DNA of 47,926 nucleotides from UMGS1696 sp964463375 (GTDB lineage: Bacteria > Bacillota > Clostridia > Oscillospirales > CAG-272): assembly GCA_964463375.1 (NCBI GenBank), contig CAYXBQ010000020.1:1-47926 (forward strand), given 5' to 3'. The translations under genes were made by a program, and so were the position numbers. The notes below the pieces were generated by a model, which saw only the letters and a list, made by a program, of their open reading frames with translations, did no database searches and had not been told where the DNA came from. Shown one piece after another: positions 24,162 through 31,144 of the stretch (position 1 is its first letter; each line of letters starts with the position of its first letter).

Positions 24162-24551
24162 GTGGATAAAACCGGACAGGACGTGATCATAGACCATACC
24201 CATCCCCACGCCGTGCCGCTGCCCCCCGCCGACGAGTTGGAAGCCGCTGCCCGGTTCCTGCGTACACTGGGGGACCCTACCAAGCTCAAGATCGTGTGTG
24301 CGCTGGTGGGAGACGAGGACACAGAGGGCCGGGAGATCTGCGCCGGTGGGATCGCTGCGTCTCTGGGCATGACAAACAGCGCCGTGTCCCATCAGCTGCG
24401 GATCCTGCGGGAGGAAGGCCTGGTGAAAAGTCGCCGGGAAGGCAAGCACGTGATCTATTCGCTGGACGACAGCCACGTGACCAAGGCCGTCCGCATGACC
24501 ATGGAGCATATCCGGCACCGCAAGACCGGCCTGCCGCACGACTGCGATTAA
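24162..24551 (+). CDS. ArsR-family metal-responsive repressor
   Basis: A 129-aa winged-helix protein with a GTG start behind GAGGAGGGA. The core reads LGDPTKLKIVCALV, then ASLGMTNSAVSHQLRILREEGLVKSRREGKHVIYSL, the ArsR/SmtB DNA-binding motif; the alpha-3 helix lacks the ELCVCDL cysteines of arsenic/cadmium sensors. Both ends are histidine-rich (DHTHPHAV at the N-terminus, HIRHRKTGLPHDCD at the C-terminus). This fits the alpha-5 type zinc or nickel sensors such as SmtB/CzrA, which use Asp/His pairs in the last helix. It is the last gene of its operon, and no metal efflux gene is next to it. Confidence 0.88.
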   Translation: MDKTGQDVIIDHTHPHAVPLPPADELEAAARFLRTLGDPTKLKIVCALVGDEDTEGREICAGGIAASLGMTNSAVSHQLRILREEGLVKSRREGKHVIYSLDDSHVTKAVRMTMEHIRHRKTGLPHDCD

Positions 24552-24607
24552 AAATGCATAATGAAGAAGTCAGAGATGGCTTTGCGCTTCGGTTTGTCCG
24601 GTGTCGC

Positions 24608-24632
24608 AGGGCCTTTCCTCTGGCTCTTTTTC
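24608..24632 (+). terminator. Terminator of the CPBP-tadA-DUF436-arsR operon
   Basis: Stem AGGGCC (24608-24613)/GGCTCT (24622-24627) followed by five Ts. It touches the 3' end of the convergent mazF gene. Confidence 0.65.
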
Positions 24633-24975
24633 ATTTCAGTCCAAAGCTGACCGAGATCGCATCGTCTACGGCGGCCATGGCAGCATCGTCTAAGTGTCCC
24701 ATTTTTTCGCCCAGTCTCTTTTTGTCGATGGTGCGGATCTGCTCCAGCAGGATCACGGAATCCTTTGCCAGTCCCACCCGGTCGGCGTACACATCGATAT
24801 GGGTCGGCAGCCGGTTTTTGCTCATCTTACTGGTGATCGCCGCCGCAATGACCGTAGGGCTATACCGGTTCCCCACGTCGTTCTGCACGATCAGCACCGG
24901 CCGCACGCCGCCCTGCTCGCTCCCCACCACCGGACTCAGATCCGCATAATATATATCTCCCCGCTTCACGGTCAT
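24631..24975 (-). CDS. mazF: MazF/EndoA-type mRNA interferase
   Basis: A 114-aa toxin-type RNase very close to Bacillus EndoA: RGDIYYADLSPVVGSEQGG, RPVLIVQND, and SPTVIAAAIT. The catalytic pair of EndoA, Arg25 and Thr48, is present at exactly those positions. It cleaves mRNA at short motifs (UACAU for EndoA) and is held in check by the EndoAI/MazE antitoxin. No antitoxin gene is visible in the 475 bp upstream or downstream. The ATG follows a GGGAGGAAG site. It converges with arsR. In several Clostridia the gene stands without a partner, so this may be a chromosomal housekeeping form. Confidence 0.92.
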   Translation of the reverse strand: MTVKRGDIYYADLSPVVGSEQGGVRPVLIVQNDVGNRYSPTVIAAAITSKMSKNRLPTHIDVYADRVGLAKDSVILLEQIRTIDKKRLGEKMGHLDDAAMAAVDDAISVSFGLK

Positions 24976-25450
24976 ATGAACTTCCTCCCTTTCCCCTGCT
25001 TTCTTCTTTCGGGGCTTAGTTGTAGTATATCCCTTTTTGGGGGTCCTTTATTCCAGTATATGTGTCGGTTTTCGGTTGCGTTCCTTTGCGGCAATACCGG
25101 ATGTGCTTGTTTACAGGGCGTTCATGCGATTATGGCATATTTTGCCGATATATATCCATACTGAATGCTGTACAATTATCGAAACTGCATGATATTGGTG
25201 GCATTTGGGATCGTGAAAATCCACAATTTATTCGGTATAATCCACAAAAAATGTCGGTTTGCAGAAGGGGCGTCTTGCAAAAAGCCGGGGAGTGTGGTAT
25301 ACTATTTTCACCCGCCTCGTTTTGTCACCGATTTGGTCGCAGACAAAAACTATATGGGGACACGGACGGTGGTGGAGTATACAGCTGCGGCGGTGCATGG
25401 CCATATGCTTTGGTCCTGTGCTTGATATGGGGCAGCGGGAAGGATGCGGT
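24976..25450. other. 475-bp region without a recognised gene
   Basis: Between mazF (leftward) and the 516-aa gene (rightward). The right part holds the promoter at 25275-25303 and a 140-nt leader. The left part is AT-rich and has isolated -10-like elements (TATAAT at 25236-25241, TACAAT at 25171-25176) without good -35 partners. I see no MazE-like reading frame; an 86-codon frame at 25165-25425 has no ribosome site and no family resemblance. Confidence 0.6.
25275..25303 (+). promoter_or_regulatory. SigA promoter of the 516-aa gene
   Basis: TTGCAA (25275-25280), 17-bp spacer ending in TGG, TATACT (25298-25303). Confidence 0.75.
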
Positions 25451-27001
25451 ATGTCTACGCGAAGTGGTGTTCCCGATAGCTTTCAGGAGTGCCTTGGACA
25501 ATTGATGGAGGAACGAGAGCTTTCTGCCGGTCTATTGGCAGATATGCTGCAATATAAAAGCAAGACCACCCTGCTGCGGGTACTGCAGGGGAAGGCCGGT
25601 GTGCGCTGTGTGGGCAATGTCTATGCGGATCTGTGCCGGTGCGAGGCACTGCGCTTGACCGAGGAGGAGATCGACCGGCTGCAGGTGGCATACGACGTGG
25701 AGCTGTGGGGACTGGAGAATTACCGGGCCCGTTCGGAGATGCGTCGGTTTTTGCGACCGCACAGCAACAAGCAGCATCCCATGTGGATCCAGTGCATAGA
25801 TGGCGACACCATATCCTTAGAGGAGCTGTTTGCCCGTTTTGTCCCCTGTGACACGGAGACAGCTTTGGCGGGGGACAAAATTCCCGTGGCGCATTTGGAG
25901 ATGTTCGTGCTCAGCAGTGGGTATCCCTATGTGATGCATGTATTGGCGGCGCTGCTGGGGCGACTGCGGTGTCGGATCCATGTGCGGCAGCTGATGCAGC
26001 TCAACGGAGACACGGCACGGACGGTGCGGATGATCCGGTGTCTGTTGCCGGTTTTGCCCTACCACAACCACGAGGCCTTCTACATCCGGCAGGAGGACAT
26101 ATCCCACGACCCCATTTATTCCTATGGTATCGGACGAGCCCTGATCCTGCGGGCCACACTGCCGGATGGGACGACAAGGGAATTCCAGGTCCTGATCCGG
26201 GATGAGCATACGGGTGCAATTTTCGAGGCACCGGGACTGTGGGACTATTGGGCACGGTATATGGAGGCCTATATCCAGCGGGGCTATCCGATGAAATCCC
26301 AGGTGCCGGATCTGCGGGACTATTTGCAGATGTTGGAATATTACGGAGAGATCGAGAAGGGGCGGGAGATCCTGCTGTTCAAAGGGGACGTATGCTTCGA
26401 CTATGTGCCGGTGGACATTTTGGTGGGTGCCATTGCAGCGGAATCCTTCACGCCGGAGGAGCTGAGCAAGCTCACGGCGGTGCTGCCCCAGCTGCGTGCC
26501 GTACAGGAGAAGCGGTTCCAGAATGTGGTAGCCAAGCGGGAGCCCACCCATTGGATCGCCTCCCCCCGGAGACTGCGGGAGATGGCCGAGACCGGGAAGA
26601 TGAAGAGCCACTTTTTCGGTATGCGTTCCTTCAACATAGAGGAACGGATCCGGATCTTCCAGCTGCTGCTGCGCATGGTGGAGGAGAATCCGTATTTCCA
26701 CATGTACATGCTGCTGCCGGAGGAGGAAGGGAACCTATTGGATACGGACATCGCCTACATGGTAGGGCTGGGGATCCAGATCATTGCGGCAGACACGGAC
26801 TATTCCATGGAAAGTGGCTGGTCGGAGACGATGCTGACGGAGCGTTCCTTCTGTGACCTGTATCGAGAATTCTTCATGGAGGAGCTGATCCCCAACTACA
26901 CCTATGCACCGGAGCAGACGGCGGTGATCCTGCGGGAGATCATTCGAGAGATGGAAGAAAAGCGGGATGCACAAAAACGGTGTGCGACGGCAAAGGGATA
27001 A
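25451..27001 (+). CDS. Large protein with N-terminal helix-turn-helix-like segment, function unknown
   Basis: A 516-aa protein that I do not recognise. The ATG at 25451 is chosen for its GGAAGGA site; in-frame sequence upstream is rich in W/R and unlike protein. Residues of about 10-75 (CLGQLMEERELSAGLLADMLQYKSKTTLLRVLQGKAG) look like an XRE-type helix-turn-helix. A central part of about 130-330 has hydrophobic strands and helices (HLEMFVLSSGYPYVMHVLAALLGRL), and a C-terminal segment of about 400-500 resembles a sensor or enzyme-like fold (ERIRIFQLLLRMVEENPYFHMYMLLPEEEG). There are no transmembrane segments and no cysteine clusters. It could be a transcription regulator with a large effector domain. 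It stands alone between its promoter and a hairpin terminator. Confidence 0.75.
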   Translation: MSTRSGVPDSFQECLGQLMEERELSAGLLADMLQYKSKTTLLRVLQGKAGVRCVGNVYADLCRCEALRLTEEEIDRLQVAYDVELWGLENYRARSEMRRFLRPHSNKQHPMWIQCIDGDTISLEELFARFVPCDTETALAGDKIPVAHLEMFVLSSGYPYVMHVLAALLGRLRCRIHVRQLMQLNGDTARTVRMIRCLLPVLPYHNHEAFYIRQEDISHDPIYSYGIGRALILRATLPDGTTREFQVLIRDEHTGAIFEAPGLWDYWARYMEAYIQRGYPMKSQVPDLRDYLQMLEYYGEIEKGREILLFKGDVCFDYVPVDILVGAIAAESFTPEELSKLTAVLPQLRAVQEKRFQNVVAKREPTHWIASPRRLREMAETGKMKSHFFGMRSFNIEERIRIFQLLLRMVEENPYFHMYMLLPEEEGNLLDTDIAYMVGLGIQIIAADTDYSMESGWSETMLTERSFCDLYREFFMEELIPNYTYAPEQTAVILREIIREMEEKRDAQKRCATAKG

Positions 27002-27033
27002 AACGCAAACGGACACCGGGATTCGATAGAAAT

Positions 27034-27093
27034 AAAAAAACAGCAGTAGTATCGCCGGAGCTACCGATAGGGTAGAGCGATATTCCTGCTGTT
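27034..27093. terminator. Shared long hairpin terminator between the 516-aa gene and znuB
   Basis: Nested stems: AACAGCAG (27039-27046)/CTGCTGTT (27086-27093), ATCGC (27051-27055)/GCGAT (27077-27081) and CTACC (27061-27065)/GGTAG (27071-27075). Read on the minus strand it is followed by seven Ts, an excellent end for the zur-znu operon. On the plus strand the T tract is poor, but it probably also slows transcription from the left. Confidence 0.8.
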
Positions 27094-27138
27094 ATTCTTA
27101 TGGCATAATACCGTTGTGGCAGGGCCTATGCACAAAAA

Positions 27139-27990
27139 TCAAACGAGCTTCCCTTTGCTCCGCAGCTGTCCCACCAGTGCAAAGCACAAAAACATACACA
27201 GCTGTACCGTCACGACGGTGGCACCGGTTTGCAGGGTGAAGCGGCAGGCCAGAAGAAAGCCCACCACAAAGCTCACCACCGATACCACGGCCGACACCCA
27301 TACGGTGCTGCGAAAGCTGCCGGTCACACGCATGGCGGTCATGGGGGGAAACAGGATCAAAGCGGAGATCATGATGGCACCCATCATTTTCATGCCCACC
27401 ACGATGGTGATGCCGGTCAAGATCGCCATCACAAGATCCAGCCGGTCGGTATGTACCCCGGCAGAGCGGGCGAAGGGGCTATCGAAGGTCACGGCAAAGA
27501 TCCGGCGGGCGCACAGCACATACCACACCAGCGTCAGGGCAGACATGGCGATGCTGAGCCACAGGTCCTTGTTCGTCAGGGTCACCAGGGAGGCAGAACC
27601 AAATAAGCTGCTGCACACGTCTGCCGAACGCACGCCCAGCACATTGTTGATCAGCGTACCGATGGCCACCGCTCCCGTGGAAACGATGGCACAGGCGGCG
27701 TCCCCCTTGATCTTTTTGGAATTGCTCAGCCGCAGGATCAGGACTGCCGCCAGGATCACGATGGGCAGGGACGCTTCCATGGTGTAGGCACCTGTGACAC
27801 CGGCGGCGGTGGACAGAGCCAGAGCGAAAAAGCCCACGTGGGACAGGCCGTCCCCGATCATGGAATACCGCTTCAGCACCAGGCTCACGCCCAGCAGTGC
27901 CGCACAGAGGGATACCAGCACCCCCACCACCAGCGAACGAATGACGACACCTGTCAAAAATGGGGAAGCAAGGATCATATCCAGTGTCAT
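27139..27990 (-). CDS. znuB: Zinc ABC transporter permease
   Basis: A 283-aa membrane protein of the ABC-3 family (ZnuB/AdcB/MntB), with about eight hydrophobic segments. The characteristic ALLGVSLVLKRYSMIGDGLSHVGFFALAL near the N-terminus and KMMGAIMISALILFPPMTAMR towards the C-terminus are present. It forms the membrane channel for zinc uptake. The start codon overlaps the znuC stop by 4 nt. The substrate is taken as zinc because the partner binding protein has a histidine-rich loop and a Fur-family regulator leads the operon; manganese cannot be ruled out. Confidence 0.92.
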   Translation of the reverse strand: MTLDMILASPFLTGVVIRSLVVGVLVSLCAALLGVSLVLKRYSMIGDGLSHVGFFALALSTAAGVTGAYTMEASLPIVILAAVLILRLSNSKKIKGDAACAIVSTGAVAIGTLINNVLGVRSADVCSSLFGSASLVTLTNKDLWLSIAMSALTLVWYVLCARRIFAVTFDSPFARSAGVHTDRLDLVMAILTGITIVVGMKMMGAIMISALILFPPMTAMRVTGSFRSTVWVSAVVSVVSFVVGFLLACRFTLQTGATVVTVQLCMFLCFALVGQLRSKGKLV

Positions 27991-28862
27991 ATGCGTGCCC
28001 CCTTTCCGGCAAAGGTACTGCGCACCGTGTCCGGGATCTGCAAGCTGCCACGGGTCCGGTCGTGGGCCATACCGCAGCAGCTGCAGGTGTCATCCGCCAA
28101 ACCGGCACGATATCGTTCTGTTTCTCCAAAGAAGTTGGTGTGACCCTGGTCGGTGGGGGTTCCATGGCGTTGGCACAGACACAGGATGTGGGAGGATTCC
28201 TCCAGTGCTGCCTCCATATCGTGGGTCACCATGAGGATCGCCGTACCCGCATTGTTCAGCCGCCGGATCATGGCGTACATCTCCCTTGTGGCATCCGGAT
28301 CCAGCCCGGTCACCGGCTCATCCAGTAGTAGCAGCGTGTCCGAGGCACACAGCGCCCTTGCCAGCAGTACCCGCTGCTGTTGCCCACCGGATAGCTCGTT
28401 GTAGGAACGCTTCTTTTTGTCGGACATCCCCAGCATATCCAGCGCCCTTTCTGCCCGCTCCCGGGAGTCCTTATCGTACCCAAAGCCCGGCCAGAGCTTG
28501 TTCTTCACCCGCCCCAGACAGCCGGACAACGCCACCTCCCACACCGAGGCCGGAAAGTCTCGCTGGATCTCCGACTGCTGGGGCAGATAGCCGATGGTCA
28601 CGCCGGGGGAGACGGTCAGGGTGCCGGTGGTGGGGCGGAGCATACCGGTGATGGCCCGCATCAGGGTGGATTTGCCACTGCCGTTTGCGCCCACCACGCA
28701 CAGGTACATCCCCGCTGTTACGGTAAAGTTCACGTCACCCACCACAGGCTTGCCGTCATAGGACAGGGTCACGTTCTTTGCCTCAACCAAATTGGTTGGG
28801 TGCTCTACCAAAGTAGAGTTTCCTACCTTGGTAGGGTATTTTTTTTGCTCTATTTCTTCCAT
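27987..28862 (-). CDS. znuC: Zinc ABC transporter ATP-binding protein with repeat-derived N-terminus and cysteine-rich tail
   Basis: A 291-aa ABC ATPase: Walker A GANGSGKST, Q-loop YLPQQS, signature LSGGQQQRVLLARAL, Walker B LLLLDEPVTGLD, H-loop MVTHDM. The ATG at 28862, with GGAG 9 nt upstream, overlaps the znuA 3' end by 13 nt. The first 26 residues precede the usual family start (LVEAKNVTLSYDG) and are encoded by three consecutive palindromes (28784-28835). The C-terminus has an extra segment with CSCCGMAH, a possible metal-binding tail not usual in the family. It energises ZnuB. The tail could be a sensor or buffer for zinc (inference). Confidence 0.92.
   Translation of the reverse strand: MEEIEQKKYPTKVGNSTLVEHPTNLVEAKNVTLSYDGKPVVGDVNFTVTAGMYLCVVGANGSGKSTLMRAITGMLRPTTGTLTVSPGVTIGYLPQQSEIQRDFPASVWEVALSGCLGRVKNKLWPGFGYDKDSRERAERALDMLGMSDKKKRSYNELSGGQQQRVLLARALCASDTLLLLDEPVTGLDPDATREMYAMIRRLNNAGTAILMVTHDMEAALEESSHILCLCQRHGTPTDQGHTNFFGETERYRAGLADDTCSCCGMAHDRTRGSLQIPDTVRSTFAGKGARI
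28784..28835. repeat. Three tandem palindromes inside the 5' end of znuC
   Basis: CAACCAA-A-TTGGTTG (28784-28798), CTCTAC-CAAA-GTAGAG (28803-28818) and CCTACC-TT-GGTAGG (28822-28835) lie in frame in the N-terminal extension. They encode the pseudo-repetitive PTKVG/STLVE/PTNLVE. Each can form a tight hairpin in DNA or mRNA about 30-80 nt after the start codon. Confidence 0.85.
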
Positions 28863-29806
28863 AGTATTTTCTCCAATATGTCGTAGTTCCGTGCCAGCAG
28901 ATCGATGTAGGTCACGCCGGAAGCAAAGTCTTCCTTTGTCACGTTGTGGCAGGAATGCAGCTCCTCGATGGTCACCTCCGGCACCTGGGCGGCGATAGCA
29001 CGGGCGGTCTGCTGATCGGACAGCTCGGTCACAAGAATCGTCTTGCATGGGCGGTTTTCCACCTCCGTGATCAGCGTGTCCACCACATCCAGGGTCGGCT
29101 CCGTGTCGGAGGTACAGCCGGAGAAGGCTGCGATATAGTCGATGCCGTATTCGGTGGTCAGGTAGGTATAGGGGAACCGGTCTGCCACAATGAGGAAGGG
29201 ATCGGCCGCCTCTGCCACCAGCGCCCGGTACTTTTCGTCCCAGGTGGTGACGGTGTATGTCCAGTCGTTTTCCGCCGGAGACCAGGTCTCGTAGGTGTGC
29301 AGGAGCGTTTCGCACAGCCCTTCGTAGATCGCTATGGCATTGGGGATGGAGAGCCACACATGGTCATCGATGCCCTCCCAATGCTCGTTTGCGTGTTCGC
29401 TGTGGTCGTGCTCTTCTGCGGCATGGATGAGATCTCCCTTCTCTTCCACCGCTTCCATGGCACAGAAGGTGGGGATGGTGATGCCGCTTGCCGCAAAGGT
29501 GTCTATGGCATCGTAGACCCAGTCCTCGCCCTCGCCGCCCACGTAGACAAGCAGGTCGCAGGTCTCCAGGGTCGCCATATCGGTCAGGGTCAGCGCATAG
29601 TCGTGGGATTCCGCACCGGGGGAGAGCAGCATGATCACGTCGTCGTTTTCTCGTGCCAGGGTCCGTGCGGTATCGTATAGGAAAAAGTTGGTGGTCACAA
29701 TGGTCAGACCATCCGCATCCGGTCTGCCGTCGTTTCCAGCCCCACAGCCGGTCATACTGCCGGTGAGAAAGGTCAGTGCCAAAAGCAGAGGCAGTGTTTT
29801 TTTCAT
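28850..29806 (-). CDS. znuA: Zinc-binding lipoprotein of the ABC transporter
   Basis: A 318-aa cluster A-I (ZnuA-type) binding protein. The signal peptide ends at Cys21 (SMTGC). The domain begins LTIVTTNFFLYDTARTLA and shows SPGAESHDYALTLTD (first metal His). A histidine- and acid-rich loop (AAEEHDHSEHANEHWEG) is typical of zinc rather than manganese binders. DDHVWLSIPNA (second His), EYGIDYIAAFSGC and VLLARNYDILEKILW-like features follow. It captures zinc outside the membrane and passes it to ZnuB. The ATG overlaps the zur stop (ATGA), so the four genes form a translationally coupled operon. Confidence 0.93.
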   Translation of the reverse strand: MKKTLPLLLALTFLTGSMTGCGAGNDGRPDADGLTIVTTNFFLYDTARTLARENDDVIMLLSPGAESHDYALTLTDMATLETCDLLVYVGGEGEDWVYDAIDTFAASGITIPTFCAMEAVEEKGDLIHAAEEHDHSEHANEHWEGIDDHVWLSIPNAIAIYEGLCETLLHTYETWSPAENDWTYTVTTWDEKYRALVAEAADPFLIVADRFPYTYLTTEYGIDYIAAFSGCTSDTEPTLDVVDTLITEVENRPCKTILVTELSDQQTARAIAAQVPEVTIEELHSCHNVTKEDFASGVTYIDLLARNYDILEKILWKK

Positions 29807-30201
29807 AGATCTGTATCCTTTCCGGCTTCGGTCTTGCGGCGGCAGTTGTCGCAGAAGCCGTAGAAAATGGTGTCTTCTTCGTCCAGCATAAAGTGGTGCT
29901 CCTCGGAGAAATGCCGCAGGATCTCCTCGGCAAAGCTGCATTCCAGGTGGACAAGATTGCCGCAGGTCTTGCATTTCAGGTGCATATGGTGGCCGCCGCA
30001 GCCGATATATTGGTAGACAGCCCCATGGGGACCGGTGAACCGCTTGAGCAGCCCCTCCTCGGTCAGATAGGTCAGGGTGCGGAAGACGGTGGGTTCGCTG
30101 ATATGCAGGTGGTCGATGAGCTCTCTGGCGGTATGTCCCGTATGGGGTTCGGCAGCCAGGTACGCCAGGATCGCATGCCGCTGCTTGGTCTGATAAGCCA
30201 T
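29803..30201 (-). CDS. zur: Fur-family regulator, probably zinc uptake regulator
   Basis: A 132-aa Fur-type repressor. An N-terminal winged helix (TKQRHAILAYLAAEPHTGHTARELIDHLHISEPTVFRTLTYLTEEGLL) is followed by the metal domain with GGHHMHLKCKTCG, the second zinc-site histidine region EEHHFMLD, and the structural FCDNC pair. Fur-family repressors bind as dimers when loaded with metal. Being first in an operon with znuACB points to a zinc sensor (Zur). A Fur-like box (30275-30293) overlaps its promoter, so it is probably self-repressed. The start MAYQTK is chosen on alignment; the ribosome site GAGAGG is 12 nt upstream. Confidence 0.88.
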   Translation of the reverse strand: MAYQTKQRHAILAYLAAEPHTGHTARELIDHLHISEPTVFRTLTYLTEEGLLKRFTGPHGAVYQYIGCGGHHMHLKCKTCGNLVHLECSFAEEILRHFSEEHHFMLDEEDTIFYGFCDNCRRKTEAGKDTDL

Positions 30202-30260
30202 GATCCGATGTCGCCTCTCTTTTTTGCGTTGGTTTTTGGAATATGGGAAATAGCAGCTAT

Positions 30261-30289
30261 AGTATACCACATTTGAAAATGAAAGTCAA
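30261..30289 (-). promoter_or_regulatory. SigA promoter of the zur-znuACB operon
   Basis: Minus strand: TTGACT (30284-30289), 17-bp spacer ending in TGG, TATACT (30261-30266). Confidence 0.85.
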
Positions 30290-30293
30290 TATC
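30275..30293 (-). promoter_or_regulatory. Fur/Zur-like operator over the zur promoter
   Basis: On the minus strand, GATATTGACTTTCATTTTC matches the classical 19-bp Fur box (GATAATGATTATCATTATC) at 15 of 19 positions. It covers the -35 and half the spacer, so a bound dimer would block the polymerase. Confidence 0.6.
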
Positions 30294-30377
30294 AAATTTG
30301 GGACGAAAGTTAGAAATAAGGAGTCGGAAGTAGAACCCACCGTTACGGTTACGACTTCTGCCGTATCCATTTTCCCC

Positions 30378-30406
30378 TTGACAATCCCCTCGTTCCGTGG
30401 TATCAT
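30378..30406 (+). promoter_or_regulatory. SigA promoter of the MIF-family gene
   Basis: TTGACA (30378-30383), 17-bp spacer ending in TGG, TATCAT (30401-30406). Just upstream a GAAGT/ACTTC hairpin with an inner ACCGT-T-ACGGT stem lies at about 30327-30360. Confidence 0.85.
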
Positions 30407-30442
30407 AACTACATACCAAATCCCAAAAAGGAGCGTATGCTT

Positions 30443-30784
30443 ATGCCTTATATCCAGGTCCGTATGACCACACCCCTTACCGCAGAAAAAGAATCTGCGC
30501 TCACCTCTGCCTTTGGAAAGGAGATCGAGACCTTCCCCGGCAAGACCGAACGCTGGCTCATGGTGGATCTCACCGGAGACTGCCATATGCATTTTGCCGG
30601 CGATGACCAGCCCTGCGCCATGGTGCAGATCGCCCTGTTCGGCAAAGGCACCGCCGCTGCCTACGACAAAATGACCGCCCTTGTTTGCCAGACCATGGAG
30701 GAACACTGCGGCATTTCCCCCGACCACTGCTACGTCAAGTACGAGGAGGTCTCCCACTGGGGCTGGAACGGCAGCAATTTCTGA
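30443..30784 (+). CDS. MIF/phenylpyruvate tautomerase-family protein
   Basis: A 113-aa protein starting MPYIQVRMTTPLTAEKESALTSAFGK. The proline after Met is the catalytic base of the tautomerase superfamily once Met is removed, which supports the second ATG (30443); it is also 9 nt from AAGGAG, while the first ATG at 30437 is too close. The size (113-115 aa) and the C-terminal YVKYEEVSHWGWNGSNF, matching the W-G-W-N-G ending of MIF, place it in the MIF branch rather than 4-oxalocrotonate tautomerases. It tautomerises keto/enol substrates in vitro; the bacterial role is unclear. Single-gene unit. Confidence 0.9.
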   Translation: MPYIQVRMTTPLTAEKESALTSAFGKEIETFPGKTERWLMVDLTGDCHMHFAGDDQPCAMVQIALFGKGTAAAYDKMTALVCQTMEEHCGISPDHCYVKYEEVSHWGWNGSNF

Positions 30785-30845
30785 TCCCCAAAAGCACCCG
30801 TGTTTCCGGCAGCATCCGTCATATCGCCACCGATATGGTGTTCTT

Positions 30846-30869
30846 GCCCAGAAAGACGGGGCTTTTTTT
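30846..30869 (+). terminator. Terminator after the MIF-family gene
   Basis: GCCC (30846-30849) pairs with GGGC (30859-30862), followed by seven Ts. Confidence 0.7.
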
Positions 30870-30999
30870 GCCTCTTTTCTCCATGCCACTGGCAGAAATC
30901 CCTTGGTTTTTGGACAAAATCGAGCGCATTTGTGCAAGATACACAAAAAATGGCGCAAATTACTGGCACCCATGACGGCAAAAAAATTCGTCCATGCTC

Positions 31000-31028
31000 T
31001 TGCAATAGGGCGAGTAATGGTGTATAAT
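31000..31028 (+). promoter_or_regulatory. SigA promoter of the EF-G-like gene
   Basis: TTGCAA (31000-31005), 17-bp spacer, TATAAT (31023-31028). Confidence 0.8.
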
Positions 31029-31144
31029 AAACAAGTAACGTCGGGTTTTCCTTGTTCGGTGTATACAGAATCCCGAACACCATTTCTACCAACACATACT
31101 GCGACTTACGAATGTTTTCATTATATATAAAGGAGTTCACCCCC

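Larger units (their letters stand above)
30785..31144 (+). other. 360-bp intergenic region: terminator, promoter and structured leader
   Basis: From left to right it holds a CATATCG/CGATATG hairpin (30820-30837), a T-tailed hairpin (30846-30869), the promoter at 31000-31028 and a leader of about 110 nt with a TGTTCGG/CCGAACA hairpin (31053-31079) before the EF-G-like gene. I see no further gene. Confidence 0.75.

Noticed and set aside
25165..25425. An 86-codon frame upstream of the 516-aa gene, as a possible MazE-like antitoxin
   Set aside because: It lies on the opposite strand to mazF, has no ribosome site, overlaps the promoter of the next gene, and does not resemble an AbrB- or RHH-type antitoxin.
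31029..31144. A riboswitch in the leader of the EF-G-like gene
   Set aside because: There is only one simple hairpin and no conserved riboswitch core that I can recognise.
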